This document shows positions 50,590 to 61,600 of a DNA stretch of 64,000 bases, piece after piece. Numbering within the stretch: position 1 is the stretch's first letter; every line of letters begins with the position of its first letter. The notes beneath the pieces are model-generated. The model made no database searches and was not told the DNA's origin. It worked only from the letters and a program-made list of their open reading frames with translations. Source of the stretch: Panopea generosa (lineage: Eukaryota > Mollusca > Bivalvia > Adapedonta > Hiatellidae); NCBI GenBank assembly GCA_029582155.1, contig CM055901.1, positions 6,118,874 to 6,182,873 of the forward strand. Reading direction: 5' to 3'. Position numbers and translations under genes: made by a program.

Positions 50590-50965
50590 TGGTCATAAAG
50601 ACGGGCCCTGTTCGATCAGTTGGTAGCGTGTCTGACTGTCAATCCAGGTGTTATGAGTTTGAATACCCGCCAGTGATCTACAACACATTCTCCGTGATGA
50701 CTGATAAGCGACTATCAGTCTCATTGTCATTCGTCTCTCAACGCTGTTTCAAAAGAGTTATGGACAAGTCGTCCCAAAGTCAACTCGTCCCACATTATGA
50801 GACAAGTTTCGAGACAACTTGTCCCCTATTTAAAGACATCTCGTCCCATCAAAAGACAAGTCGTCCAAATTGATTATTTCTTGTACCGTTTCAAACGGAA
50901 AAGATATCAGTTAGTTGCGCAAATGAGTTTAACCGATCGTCTGTTAACAACAACCTAAAATGTAT
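50590..50965 (+). mobile_element. tRNA-derived SINE (copy 2), interrupted
   Basis: The head has A-box-like ttggtagcgtgtctgac and B-box-like gagtttgaatacccgcc. Downstream blocks tctccgtgatgactgataag, gtctcattgtcattcgtctc, aaagatatcagttagttgcg and accgatcgtctgtta match the SINE at 37,156-37,440. Between the tcaacgctg and aaagatatcag blocks about 135 bp of unrelated, internally repeated sequence is inserted (50,750-50,885), absent from copy 1. Confidence 0.78.
50760..50874. repeat. GACAAGTCGTCC-type degenerate repeat inserted in a SINE
   Basis: Five to six words of the form gacaagtcgtccc, caactcgtccc, gacaagtttcgag, gacaacttgtccc, gacatctcgtccc and gacaagtcgtcc lie within 115 bp. Because gacaag and cttgtc are complementary, the insert has partial dyad symmetry. 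It interrupts the SINE body. Confidence 0.75.
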
Positions 50966-51039
50966 TTATTTCACTTTGATTGTGACACAAGTTATTATAA
51001 CAAATCACGTTCGGTGTATTCCTAGGTAGAAACAGTACT

Positions 51040-51170
51040 AAGCATATACGGATATAGTGTCCGTCTCACACATTACCGTGGCGGAGGATCAAATCCACGA
51101 CCCTCTAATCGTCTGTTAGCTCTCGATGGCATAACAATTACGCTAAATACTCAACAATCAAATGGTAAGA
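51040..51170 (+). mobile_element. tRNA-derived SINE fragment (copy 3, related 3' tail)
   Basis: It has a tRNA-like head tagtgtccgtctcacacatt with B-box-like ggatcaaatcc. It then shares aatcgtctgttagctctcga and tggcataa with the 3' part of the SINE at 37,156. Different head and same tail suggest a related subfamily. Confidence 0.55.
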
Positions 51171-51199
51171 GAAGAGTGAACAAATTCAGTGTTCAAGTG

Positions 51200-51345
51200 A
51201 TATTTTAATACATGTATACATTGTATTGTATTGTATTGTTGAGTGTTTATTGTCATTTTCAACAACTGTTCAGTGCTTGCACATGTTGGGTATCACGCCG
51301 GACCCAAGACCTTCTAGACAACTAGACCACCACATCGGTTTATAT
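51200..51345 (-). mobile_element. tRNA-derived SINE, minus strand, ACAAT tail
   Basis: The reverse complement begins gtggtggtctagttgtctag with aaggtcttgggtccggcgtg, a tRNA-like A/B-box arrangement. It continues through cccaacatgtgcaagcact and ends in a repeated acaat tail (seen on the plus strand as tgtattgtattgtattgttg). Confidence 0.5.
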
Positions 51346-51467
51346 TATGACAGGAAACAGCAGCAACATCATTTATAATCATATCACTATTTCAATATGG
51401 ATATTTTATTAAGTAATTCACTGCGAAAACTCTGGAATTCATTTAGATACATTAATTATTTTATTAT

Positions 51468-51475
<8 letters not shown>

Positions 51476-51499
<24 letters not shown>

Positions 51500-51500
51500 A
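51476..51500 (+). repeat. (AT)n microsatellite
   Basis: An uninterrupted tatata run of about 25 bp. Confidence 0.9.
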
Positions 51501-51565
51501 TTCATTGTCGTGTTAAAATAAAGTACACGAGTAAGCGTTCCCCTTGATTTTCCATTTCTAGTAAT

Positions 51566-51598
51566 AGAAGAAAAAGAAGGAGAAGAAGAGAAGAAGAC
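51566..51598 (+). repeat. GAA-rich purine tract
   Basis: An aga/aag/gaga-rich purine run of about 33 bp just upstream of the 21-bp minisatellite. Confidence 0.85.
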
Positions 51599-51654
51599 TC
51601 TACACAGTTTCTCATCAAACTACAATGTTGCAGTAATATGTATGGAATGCCATA

Positions 51655-52395
51655 GCTGTCTTATGTGGTCTATTTTATATGTATTATGTGCATTCCTTAT
51701 TATATCATGTGTATTCATCATTATATTATGTAGATTTATCTTTATATGCTGTGCATTCTTTATTATACGATGTAGATTTACTTTTATATTGTGTAGATTT
51801 GTCATTATATTAGGTAGAGTTATCATTATATGATGTACTTTCTTCATTATATTATGTAGATTTGTCATTATATGCTGTAGACATGTCATTATATGATGTA
51901 GATTTGTCATTATATGATGTACATTCTTCATTATATTATGTAGATTTGTCATTATATGCTGTAGATTTGTCATTATATGATGTGCTTTTTTCATTATATT
52001 ATGTACATTTATCATTATATGATGTACATTCCATATTATATCATGTACATTAACCATTATATTATGTAGATGTGTCATTATAAGATGTGCCTTTTTCGTT
52101 ATATTATGTGCTTTAATCATTATATGCTGTGCATTCTTTATTATGTTATGTAGTTTTATCTTTATATTATGTAGATTTGTCATTATATGATGTACATTAA
52201 TCATTATATTATGTAGTTTCTTCATTATGTTATGTAGACTTGTCGTTATATGATGTAGATTTGTCATTATATGATGTGCTTTTATCATTATATTATGTAG
52301 TAACTTCATTATGTTATGTAGTCAAACATTAATATTATATCCTGTAGACAATTCAGTTATTATTATATGCTGTGGATACTTTATTACGTCACTTA
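51655..52395. repeat. 21-bp minisatellite, about 35 copies
   Basis: The unit is tcattatatgatgtagattt(g) with variants ttatgtag, tatgctgtag, gtacattc and gtgctttt. It runs for about 740 bp with a strongly constant 21-nt period. Because 21 is divisible by 3, open frames persist on both strands. The minus strand has a 229-codon frame (52,309 to 51,620) of heptads such as LHNIMKK and VHHIMTN. Nothing else supports expression. Confidence 0.93.
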
Positions 52396-52453
52396 TCATT
52401 ATGTGGACGATTTTAACGGGTGGGTTTATAAGAAACACCGGCTAATTTCCAAA

Positions 52454-52662
52454 ATGGAGGAAGGCGCGGAAATTTTCAAGTTATTGACACTTTAGGATTA
52501 AATGCCTACAGCGAAATTTTCTACGACAGAAACTCGTCACTTATTCGATTTGTAAAAGCCTGACGGACACGGAGTTGGCGAGCCTTGGCGTGAATACGAT
52601 AGGGGACAGAGTGAGATTTCGTGAAGGATTGCGGAAGGCATCGTCTGCTTACACGAGTTCAG
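52454..52662 (+). pseudogene. Exon 1: SAM-like domain, two frame breaks
   Basis: An ATG at 52,454 reads MEEGAEIF. A second frame then gives QVIDTLGLNAYSEIFYDRN, and a third gives TYSICKSLTDTELASLGVNT followed by IGDRVRFREGLRKASS. Together these look like a SAM domain (LGL..Y...F, then SLTD.EL..LGV..IGDR). The breaks lie near the T-run at 52,473-52,476 and near 52,528-52,535. The exon ends at tcag|gt (donor 52,663) with one base of a codon left over. The next exon supplies the other two bases, giving glycine. The choice of this ATG is inferred. No TATA box or other promoter element is obvious upstream. Confidence 0.62.
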
Positions 52663-55600
52663 GTTTGCATGATTTTATAAATTTAGATAACACAAACGTC
52701 TTTTGCACCTCTCATAACTAGTTTTTAGCTCACCTGAGCCGAAGGCTAACAGGTGAGCTTTTGTGATCGCCTGGTGTCCGTCGTCTGTCGTTAACTTTTA
52801 GCTTCTAACAACTTCTCCTCTGAAACCACTGGGCCAATTTTGAGGACCTTTCACCAAGTTTGTTCAAACCGTAGTGATTTGTAAAAGAACATGGCAGCCA
52901 GGGGATGGGGTTAGTTTACTATATAAGTTATAGTAAAAAGTTAAAAAAATCTTTTTCTCAGAAACCTCTGGGCCAATTTTGATATAACTTCACAGAAATG
53001 TTCCTTGTGTGACCCTCTACCAAGTTTGTTCAAGACATCTTGATTCGTCAAAAAACATGGCCGCCAGGGGGCGGAGCACGTTTAATTAGTAAGAATTTAA
53101 AAAATCTTCTTGTCAGAAACTACTGATTGATTTTAAAATAATTTCACAGAAATGTTCCTTGGAGGACCCTTCACCAGGTTTGTTCAAACAGTAGTGATTC
53201 GTCAAAAAACATGGCGGCCAGGGGTTGGGGTTAGTTTACTATATAAGCTTTAGTAAAAACTTAAAAAAATTTCTTGTCAGAAACCACTGGATCAATTTTA
53301 AAACAATTTCACAGAAATGCTCTTTGGGTGACCCTTTACCAAGTTTGTTCAAACCGTAGTCCCTAGTGATTCATCAAAAAACATGGCGGCCAGGGGGTGG
53401 GGTTAGTTTACTATATAAGCTATAAGTAAAAACTTAAAAAATCTTCTTGTCAGAAACCACTGGATCAATTTTAAAACAATTTCGTAGAAATGCTCCTTGG
53501 ATGACCCATTACCAAGTTTGTTCAAGCCGTTGTGATTTGTTAAAAAACATGACTGTCACAGTGAGGTGCTAGTTTACTATATAGGCAGCTATAGTAAAAA
53601 CTTCAAAGCCTTCTTGTCAGAATCTACTGACCTGATTTCGATGTAATTTCACTGACATTTACTATGGGTGAACCTTTACCAAGTTTGAACTCTTCTACGC
53701 ATCTGTTACATCTTCAAAACAAATCAATGTTCTAACTACTCGCCCATCTCGTTTTTCTGGAATTTTTAGTGTTTCTTTTGGGGCATTGTGGCTAATAAAA
53801 AAAAGACTACAAAGGTAACTCACTCTTAATTCTCTTTTCTTCCCAAAAACAACAGAATAAGATGACACTGCAGTGCTGAAACATTATTAATCCAGTGACC
53901 ATCTTGTTAAAGTCGGCTTTTCTGACTGGATAAAAAGTAGTCAGATATTTTTTTCTTCATTCAGTCACTATTGTTTCGGGCAAGGTAGAGGCTGATCAAA
54001 TATGGAAAATACTGGGTCAGAGCACAGCAAACAAACATTTTTTTAAGGATGGCCTTAATATTATAAAGACTGTGTAGACTTTGTTCTCATGAGTTTAAGG
54101 CACAACACTATCAAGTCTGAGATTTGTTCGACAGAATAAGCGCAGTCATTGTTTTTGATTGTAATCAATCTTTTTAATAAATTGTAAAAAAAACTTTAAG
54201 AGGTGCAATGGCTGAGATGTTATCAAGTTTGGCTCTTGGCCAAAGGCCCTGGGCCCAATTCTCGACAGGGTCCACCCCAGGTATCTTCATATCTCTGAAG
54301 TCCTTTAGATGGGAAAGTGACTGTTTAAGTGTGCCGCCTTTAGAGGGGACATTAAGCCATCTGTCCCGTGTACAGAATAACACCCAGTGCACGTAAACGA
54401 TCTCACTGAACTTCTCTGTTTAAACATTGACCAAATTATGCCCATAGAGCCTCCCTCAAAAACATATTTATCCTCTTCAGTATTTCCTCATAATTACATC
54501 TTATACTTTTACTAAAAAAAATTGGATTTTTGATAGATTGTTACCTAAATTCATTTCATTGAACTTTACACGTACACATTATCACCTATTTATTAGTCGA
54601 CGTGTCATAAAACACTTTTTCATTCCATTAATGATAGCTCATTTGAAGTTATTTTCATAATTTCAGGGGCCCCTGAAGCAAGTGTACATGCTCCTAATCC
54701 AACTGCTGAAAGATTGGCTTTGTTCAGACCAAGTAGGTCTAGAAGGACAGCCTATACATCATCAAAGAGCTCAAAAGGGAGGACATGGACTGCCAACTTT
54801 GTTTGCCTTGCAGACAGAAATATGCAAAAAGTGCCTAAGTCCACTGAAAAGACTGTACTTAAAGCAGCTGGTCTTGGTGAAAGAAAAATTCAGTTCCAAA
54901 CTTCTGATTCTGAAGCTGATGTGCATTCTAAAATAATTAGTGACAACGGATTTCCACAATTATGTAATGCTGGAGGATATGAGTTTTTGCATTGCCAAAG
55001 TAATTGCCGGCAAATAGAAATCCTGAAATGTAGATGGGATGCGGAAAATCTAAAAAGTTTAGAGGGAAGTCAATCAAAGATCTACATAAGACCAATACAG
55101 AAAAACTTAAGCACTGAACCAATTAAGCCAAATGGTATTACAAGTGAAAGAAAAGAAAAATGCTCTTCATGCAGTTTGGAATTTTGTGTATTAGATCTTA
55201 GACAGCATGTTATGTTTTGCATTCCTCCCGAATTTGAACATCATAATGAAGAAAACATACAAGAAACAATGCAAAGAAACACCCAAAATATTCCTATTGT
55301 AATTGAACAAGAGGTAAATGTAGGAGCAGAAAAAAAGATAGTGAAGAATATGATATACAAATAGAGGACACAAATTAAGCTGTTCCAAATTTAACAGTTA
55401 CCCAGAGAAATTTAAGTGTTGACATGATAAATGACGAGATTCTAACACCTGTCAAATGCCGAAAATATTGTACCAAGTATGAGTGAGGTTGTTACAGCTT
55501 GTGTAAGCATTTGCACAGAAAACAATATATCTGATCCTGTGCAAATTTTAAGAGCTATACAGGGTCAAATGGTTCAAGGCAGAAAGTTGGACTTAGAAAA

Positions 55601-58600
55601 CGAGGACATGGTGATAGAGGGAGATACCAACTTCATATTAGTCGATAGAGACAACCTAGTGAAAACCGCTTTTGAGGAAATAGGTGCAATTGAAAATCTC
55701 AGATTGACCATTGAGGTCCAATTTTATGGAGAGGTAATTATTACAGCCTGTTTGCTCATAAATTTACGCTGACCGTCATAAATCTGCCTTTACCTAACCT
55801 GAATAAATGCTGCATTTTATTGGATTTTCATCTATTTAAGAATTTAAGTATCAAGGTATAAAATGTCTGAGATCCCAATAATATACATAGCAAGTAAATT
55901 TAAGCTATGACTGTTATTGGCATCAGGCATTTCATACCTCTATAACAATACAAAAATCAATCAGACACTTAGGGATTACTTTTTGTGTCTGCGCCAACGA
56001 AATGTGTTTATATGGCTAGGAAAACAAAAGATCTTTTTATTCCAAAAGTTTATGTGACTATAATAGAACAATGGGAATAAGGTTAATAATTTCTTTTCTA
56101 CTGGAAGGATTTGATTGAAACTTCAGACAAATGTTTAAATTAATCAATTTTAAAGTGTGATGGAAACACAAATTAATTTTATTATGTTGCCTGTGGTAGT
56201 CACTTTCAGGCAGTAGTCACTCTTAAAAGATTTTCTAATAATGACTTAAATTATTCTACATGAAATATTTGATTAAAACTTCATACAACTGTTAAAATCA
56301 ATGGACTCATTTTAATTTATTTTCACTCAGCTTTTTTATTCCCCACCCCCTCTGAAAGGGAGGCTTACATAGCAATCGCAGTGTCTGTTAGTTATGCCAA
56401 AAATCTTGTCCGTGCTTTTTCTCTAAAACCACTGCTGGGCTTTCAACAAAACTTGCAGGGATTGATAAGTACCATACCTGGTTGTGCATACTGTTTTCCT
56501 GAGTTATGTCATTTTTTGTGACAAAAATTAGAATTTTCTGAAAAGGTACCTGCAGGCAACACAAGTGGCTTTAGTGCTTCGGAGCGCAATCCATTCTAGT
56601 GTATTTAACACTCTGTTCTTATTTCTTCCGAGAAACATGTAAGAATAAACCTGAAGCTGGTGAGTCAATATTGTGAATTACAACCAATCGTCCAAACTTT
56701 TATTTATAATTATGTTCAATGTGTGCTTTTCATAACAATGTTAGTGTTTGAACACTCTGACATCTATGTAAAATTTTATTTTGATAAAAAAGCTTTAATG
56801 CCAATGACCAGTACAAAAATATTTTCATACTGTTATTTCTTTAGGCTGCAGTTGACATGGGTGGTCCTCGGAAGGAATTTTTTACTCTAATACTACAACA
56901 AATAGAGCAGGAGTATTTCAAACCTCTAAGAGAGTGGTCAAGTGACTATGAAATAGTTGGAAAGATATTTGGTAAGTTGAATATTGAATATATTGCAAAA
57001 AAAATTTTTTTATAAACTAACGCAATAAAATCATATAAAATTTACCATTTTGTAGCAGCATAGTAGATTTCAAACTATAGTGACCTACCTATATGTAAAC
57101 AGTAATATTGAAATATATGTATTACATAATTGATTTAAACAATATTTACTCTGTTATAATTTCACATTATACACATACAGAAGTACATAGTAGAAGGGAC
57201 CTGAAAACAAGCTTGATAAAGCTTATATAAATTCATCTCCTATGAGATGTAAAATGATGGTATAACTTGTTGTACATGTAATTGTTTTTTTTAATTTTTT
57301 GGGAAAAAGTGAATAATGGTAAGAAAAAAATACAAAATAGATGATGGGTAAGTATAAGCAGATCAGTGAGAAAGAAAATAGAAAAAAAATTATAGAACAA
57401 CTATTTGCGCAACTTATTCAAAACACCGTGTCCAAACAACCCCGAGTGCCGGTCTACAACAATGAAAATATGCTCAAAGATGCAAATCTCTGGGTAGATA
57501 CTATGAATTCATGGACATTTTTGGAAATTATTTCATTTATCTGTTGTGAAAAATCTGGAGTGCCATAAAGGAGATTTTGTTGGGAAAGTGGACATGGAAT
57601 ATTTGGAAGATAAGTTTGTCATTGTTGAGAAAACTTGGGGCAATAAAAAAGAAAGTGACTAGTTGATTCTGGTATTTCACAGGTACACAATGGACTACCT
57701 TTTATAGATTTTTTGAAAAGATGATGATTAAGTGAACTGCACTCTAGTCTTAGACGCGTGTGCAAGATTTGAGATTTAGTAGAAATATGGTGGTGGTTTG
57801 GGACTAGTATTCATACAGTTTTTGAAACATTGTAAGGTGACATTTTAAGGTAATTCGTTCCAGTCACGGATAACAGATGGTAAAAATGAGTCTCTATAAA
57901 GACTGGTGCGAGCTTGGATGTTTTCAGTGTCATGTCTTTTTATTAGGTTAGTTATATGTTGATCAATCATTTACATGTAAAGGGACGAGCTCAGATAAAA
58001 AACTGGGGACTAGGTTAGTGTTCATTGTAAAAAAATAATATTAATTTATGTTTATTGCGTTGTTCTGCGAGCGTTTCCTATTTTAGATCATCATATAATT
58101 TAGCTAAACTGCATAGTTTGGTTGCTCCAGTAACAACATAATTGAACAGTGATAACATCAGAGTATGTTTAGTATTGTTTGCATAAAAATCATGATATGA
58201 CTTCAATTACAGCTCTAACCACACTTCAAAATGGCAGATTGCCTAAGATTTTAGGACCGGAATTGGTAGAGGAACTGTTTGTGAGTGACAGCCCTAGGTG
58301 TTTCATACAGGAAAGGGATCGACTCCCTTGGTCTCTATCAGGTACTGAGTGTGATAATAGTAGGAAATTGCAAATGTTTAATAAAGCAGTTTATAGTATT
58401 GTCACTTTGACATAGAATAGAGCTTTTCTACTTAAGGTTAAAGTTTGAATGCACATGCCATTTTTATAAGCAATTGATGTATACGTATTGGATTTAAATT
58501 TTAGGTAAAGTCTAGGTATTTCACATTGATACCAAACACATTTCTTGTATGTTAAGGAGTGAATAAATTATGGCCTTTTTCAGACTTAGACATTCATTTT

Positions 58601-61600
58601 AAAGTGCGTTCAAATTTACATTTTTGTCTTGTCTTTCGAGGAATAGAGAAAAAGGTGTTACTTTTCTGGTGGCGTCAAGATTTGGTTAGATTTTCAAATA
58701 AGAAACAACAAAAAAAGTTAAATTGCCGTAGGCGAGACAGCTGATTTCATGGAATCAATTGTCTAATCAACAGATTGCCACAAGTTTTTTATCCATCACC
58801 AAACCTACTAAAATGATCAAGTTTAATAACTCTTATTTGAGACTGCTATATACGTCCCATTTCAATGAAATTTGGTATACACATTCATAATTAAATTTGG
58901 TTATTACAATTTGGATTGTAAACCCGAATAATACATTAGTTTTATAGGTTGCTGGTAAGCCACTAAATGTTGAATGCTACTAAACGTCGAACCTTTTGAT
59001 TTTAGAGTTAATTTAGCTGTATGCATTGTATTTTCCAGTCGGCATTGTTAAATCAATTTGTTTTAATACTAAAAAGTAAAAAAAAAAAAATACAAAAAAA
59101 AAGAAATCATTCACTAATGTGGGGAAAATCCCATGTGATTCTGCGGGCATGCAGATTGACCAAATTACTTGAGGTTCTTTTAGAGGAATATTATGCTTTT
59201 AGTTTTTACATACCGAGTAACAAACGATTTTAATAATACCATTTAAGGTAACACTTTTATTTTTTGGATTGCGAAATTATTTTAATATAAAATGCCTATA
59301 AAATCATTACAGGAACACTGTTTCATCATAAACTTTTCCAGTAGATGGCTGGACTATTGCTCATATTATGTTCAACACATTAATATCGTTTTGATGGTTT
59401 TTATCAGTACTGGCCAAAGGCCAGGTTAGTTTATGCGATGGCATGTTGTCTGCACATGAGGAATTTACAAAACTGATTAGTTCTCAAGAACCAACAACGT
59501 GATTTGGACGAAACTTCATATGTAGTATCCTGGCATTGACCATTATAAAGTTTGTTCAAATCAGATCGGCCTGGTCAACTTACGTCAAAACCTTTAAACG
59601 ACTACATCTCAAAAACCGACTGAAATTTTCATGAAACTTCATATCTAGCATCCTGGCATTAATTTTCTCAAGTTTGTTCAAATTGGGTTGGCTTGGTAAA
59701 TAACAAGGTCACTAGGTCAACTTGCATAAAAACTTTAAAAGGCCTTTTTCTCAAGAACCAACAGTGGGATTTTGATGAAACTTCATGTGTAGCATCCTTG
59801 TATTAATCTCTCCCAACATTGTTTAAATCGGGTCTGCCCAGTCAACAACTTACCATAGTCACTGGGTCAGCTTAATTCCTTAAAGCAACCATTGGATTTT
59901 GATGAAACTTCATAATGTAGTATCCTGGAATTGACCTTTATCAAGTTTGTAAAAATCATATAGGTAAGGTCAAAGTCTAGGTCACCCCTTTAAAATCATC
60001 AAAACCAGTACAGCTTCTAAAGCTTACCTCTTAAGTCTCTTGTTTTTTAGGGGTGGTGCTTTAGCAGCCGCTCTCAGAACTAACAGAATTTTTTTCCTAT
60101 ACCACAAATCTACAACCGTGTATCGTGTTAATGCAAACCTGACAACCACCAATCAAATAGTTCCACCCCCTGATAAGCTTTCGAACTCACTATAACACTA
60201 TAAACAGTAGATTCGCCTATTTCAACGAAAACATTAATATTATAACAGACAGCGGCAATTTATACTTATAAACAATTGTGTATTGTATAAATTCAAGTTT
60301 ATATTCAGTGCTATTAATCAGCACAAAGGAATTAAAGCGCATGAATACAGACGCGCTGAACTATGGTCACGTGACCAAAAGATTACGCCATCTTTTGTAA
60401 AATCAAATTCCAGGTCACGAAGTACATTGCCAACATGTACATTGAAAGAGTCGTATATTTCGGCAAGGACTTCAGATATTAAGTACTTGATTCGGGAGTC
60501 TGATTTCGCTTTTTTCTATCATTTGAAAAATGTGTACGGGAACAAAACTTTTCTAGATCAAGGAACTATACTCCTTGCTTATGCCAATAAACAATCAATA
60601 CTCGTTCTAAAAATAAAGATATGCTTATGTTGATCACGTGACTTGAGGTTTCTCCCAAATGTTTAAAATAGACTTGTATTCCTAAAAAGTATTCGAGATT
60701 GATCGATTTATGAATAATGTCTGCTGTTTTTTTTTGTTATTTAGTAAATATTTCATATATATTTCCAATAATTGGAACCGGTAAATAATTTTCATTTAAA
60801 CACATAAGAGTTAAAGCATTTGTGTAAATATGCATACATCCAGATGTGTCTAAAAATCGGCGCCATATCATTTTGGCTAGTGCGGTTCCGTTTATGGGGT
60901 GATATAGGGCTCTAGAAAATATAAATGTAAGAATCAGTTATTAATGCCGACATACCCATTTCTACTTTTCGAATTGTTTCACTGTTACGCTAGAGAAATC
61001 AATAAAGAAAATAGTAAATGAATATACTCAAAATTCATCGTGCTAGATTCAGAGCTCTTTGATATTTTATATATACTGTACTGTGATAGAAAGCTTGGCA
61101 TTTCTGAAAATATCACGAGTTGAGTTGAAGATACAAATCTCATATCATTGAGTTGAACTAATATCTTAAGTTGGACATTTGCCAGTTTTAAGAGTTAATA
61201 TTCCTACTTTAGCAGAAATACACTTTCAAAGGCAAACCATTCAGTTATGTTCTCAGACTTATTCGAGAAAAGGGTCAACGTATAGCATAGAACATGTAGA
61301 TTTTGTACTCTGTATAAGAATCAAAGGTAATCGAGATTATTCTACTTCAACGTATGCAAACTGACCTGTTTGTCTAAAACAATAGCGGCATTTTACATCT
61401 TATATGCTCCGCCCCCATCAGCACTGCAGTCCTTTGATTTTAATGTTTACTGATGTCGTTTCAGCTCACATGTGAACTTCCACCACTGATACATTTGTTT
61501 ACACCTGGAAATCCGAAACAACTGACATTAAAAATGGCAACAAACCTTCTTAAACCTTTGTTCAGTCCAGAAGGCTCGAATAACAGATTGAAGGAAACAG

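Larger units (their letters stand above)
52663..54666 (+). other. Intron 1 with two repeat insertions
   Basis: Begins gtttgcat and ends ataatttcag. It contains the hairpin-headed element at 52,727-53,690 and a SINE-like unit near 54,205-54,420. No other coding region was seen. Confidence 0.7.
56972..58212 (+). other. Intron 3 with antisense LINE remnant
   Basis: Starts gtaagt and ends tcaattacag. It includes an unrecognised 75-codon open frame at 57,341 (MMGKYKQISEKENRKKIIEQ at its start). Next to it, another frame gives CHKGDFVGKVDMEYLEDKF, then VIVEKTWGN, so a decayed coding fragment of unknown origin may lie at 57,310-57,660. Further right is the LINE remnant. Confidence 0.6.

Noticed and set aside
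58341-58415. Read-through of exon 4 past gtactgag as coding
   Set aside because: The alternative frame ends in GIDSLGLYQ exactly at the donor and joins LTCELPPL in phase, which fits the family. The read-through peptide does not.
60283-60633. 116-codon plus-strand frame in intron 4
   Set aside because: No recognised motif, no repeat of known family, and located inside an intron of the HECT gene. The length is not exceptional for AT-rich DNA.
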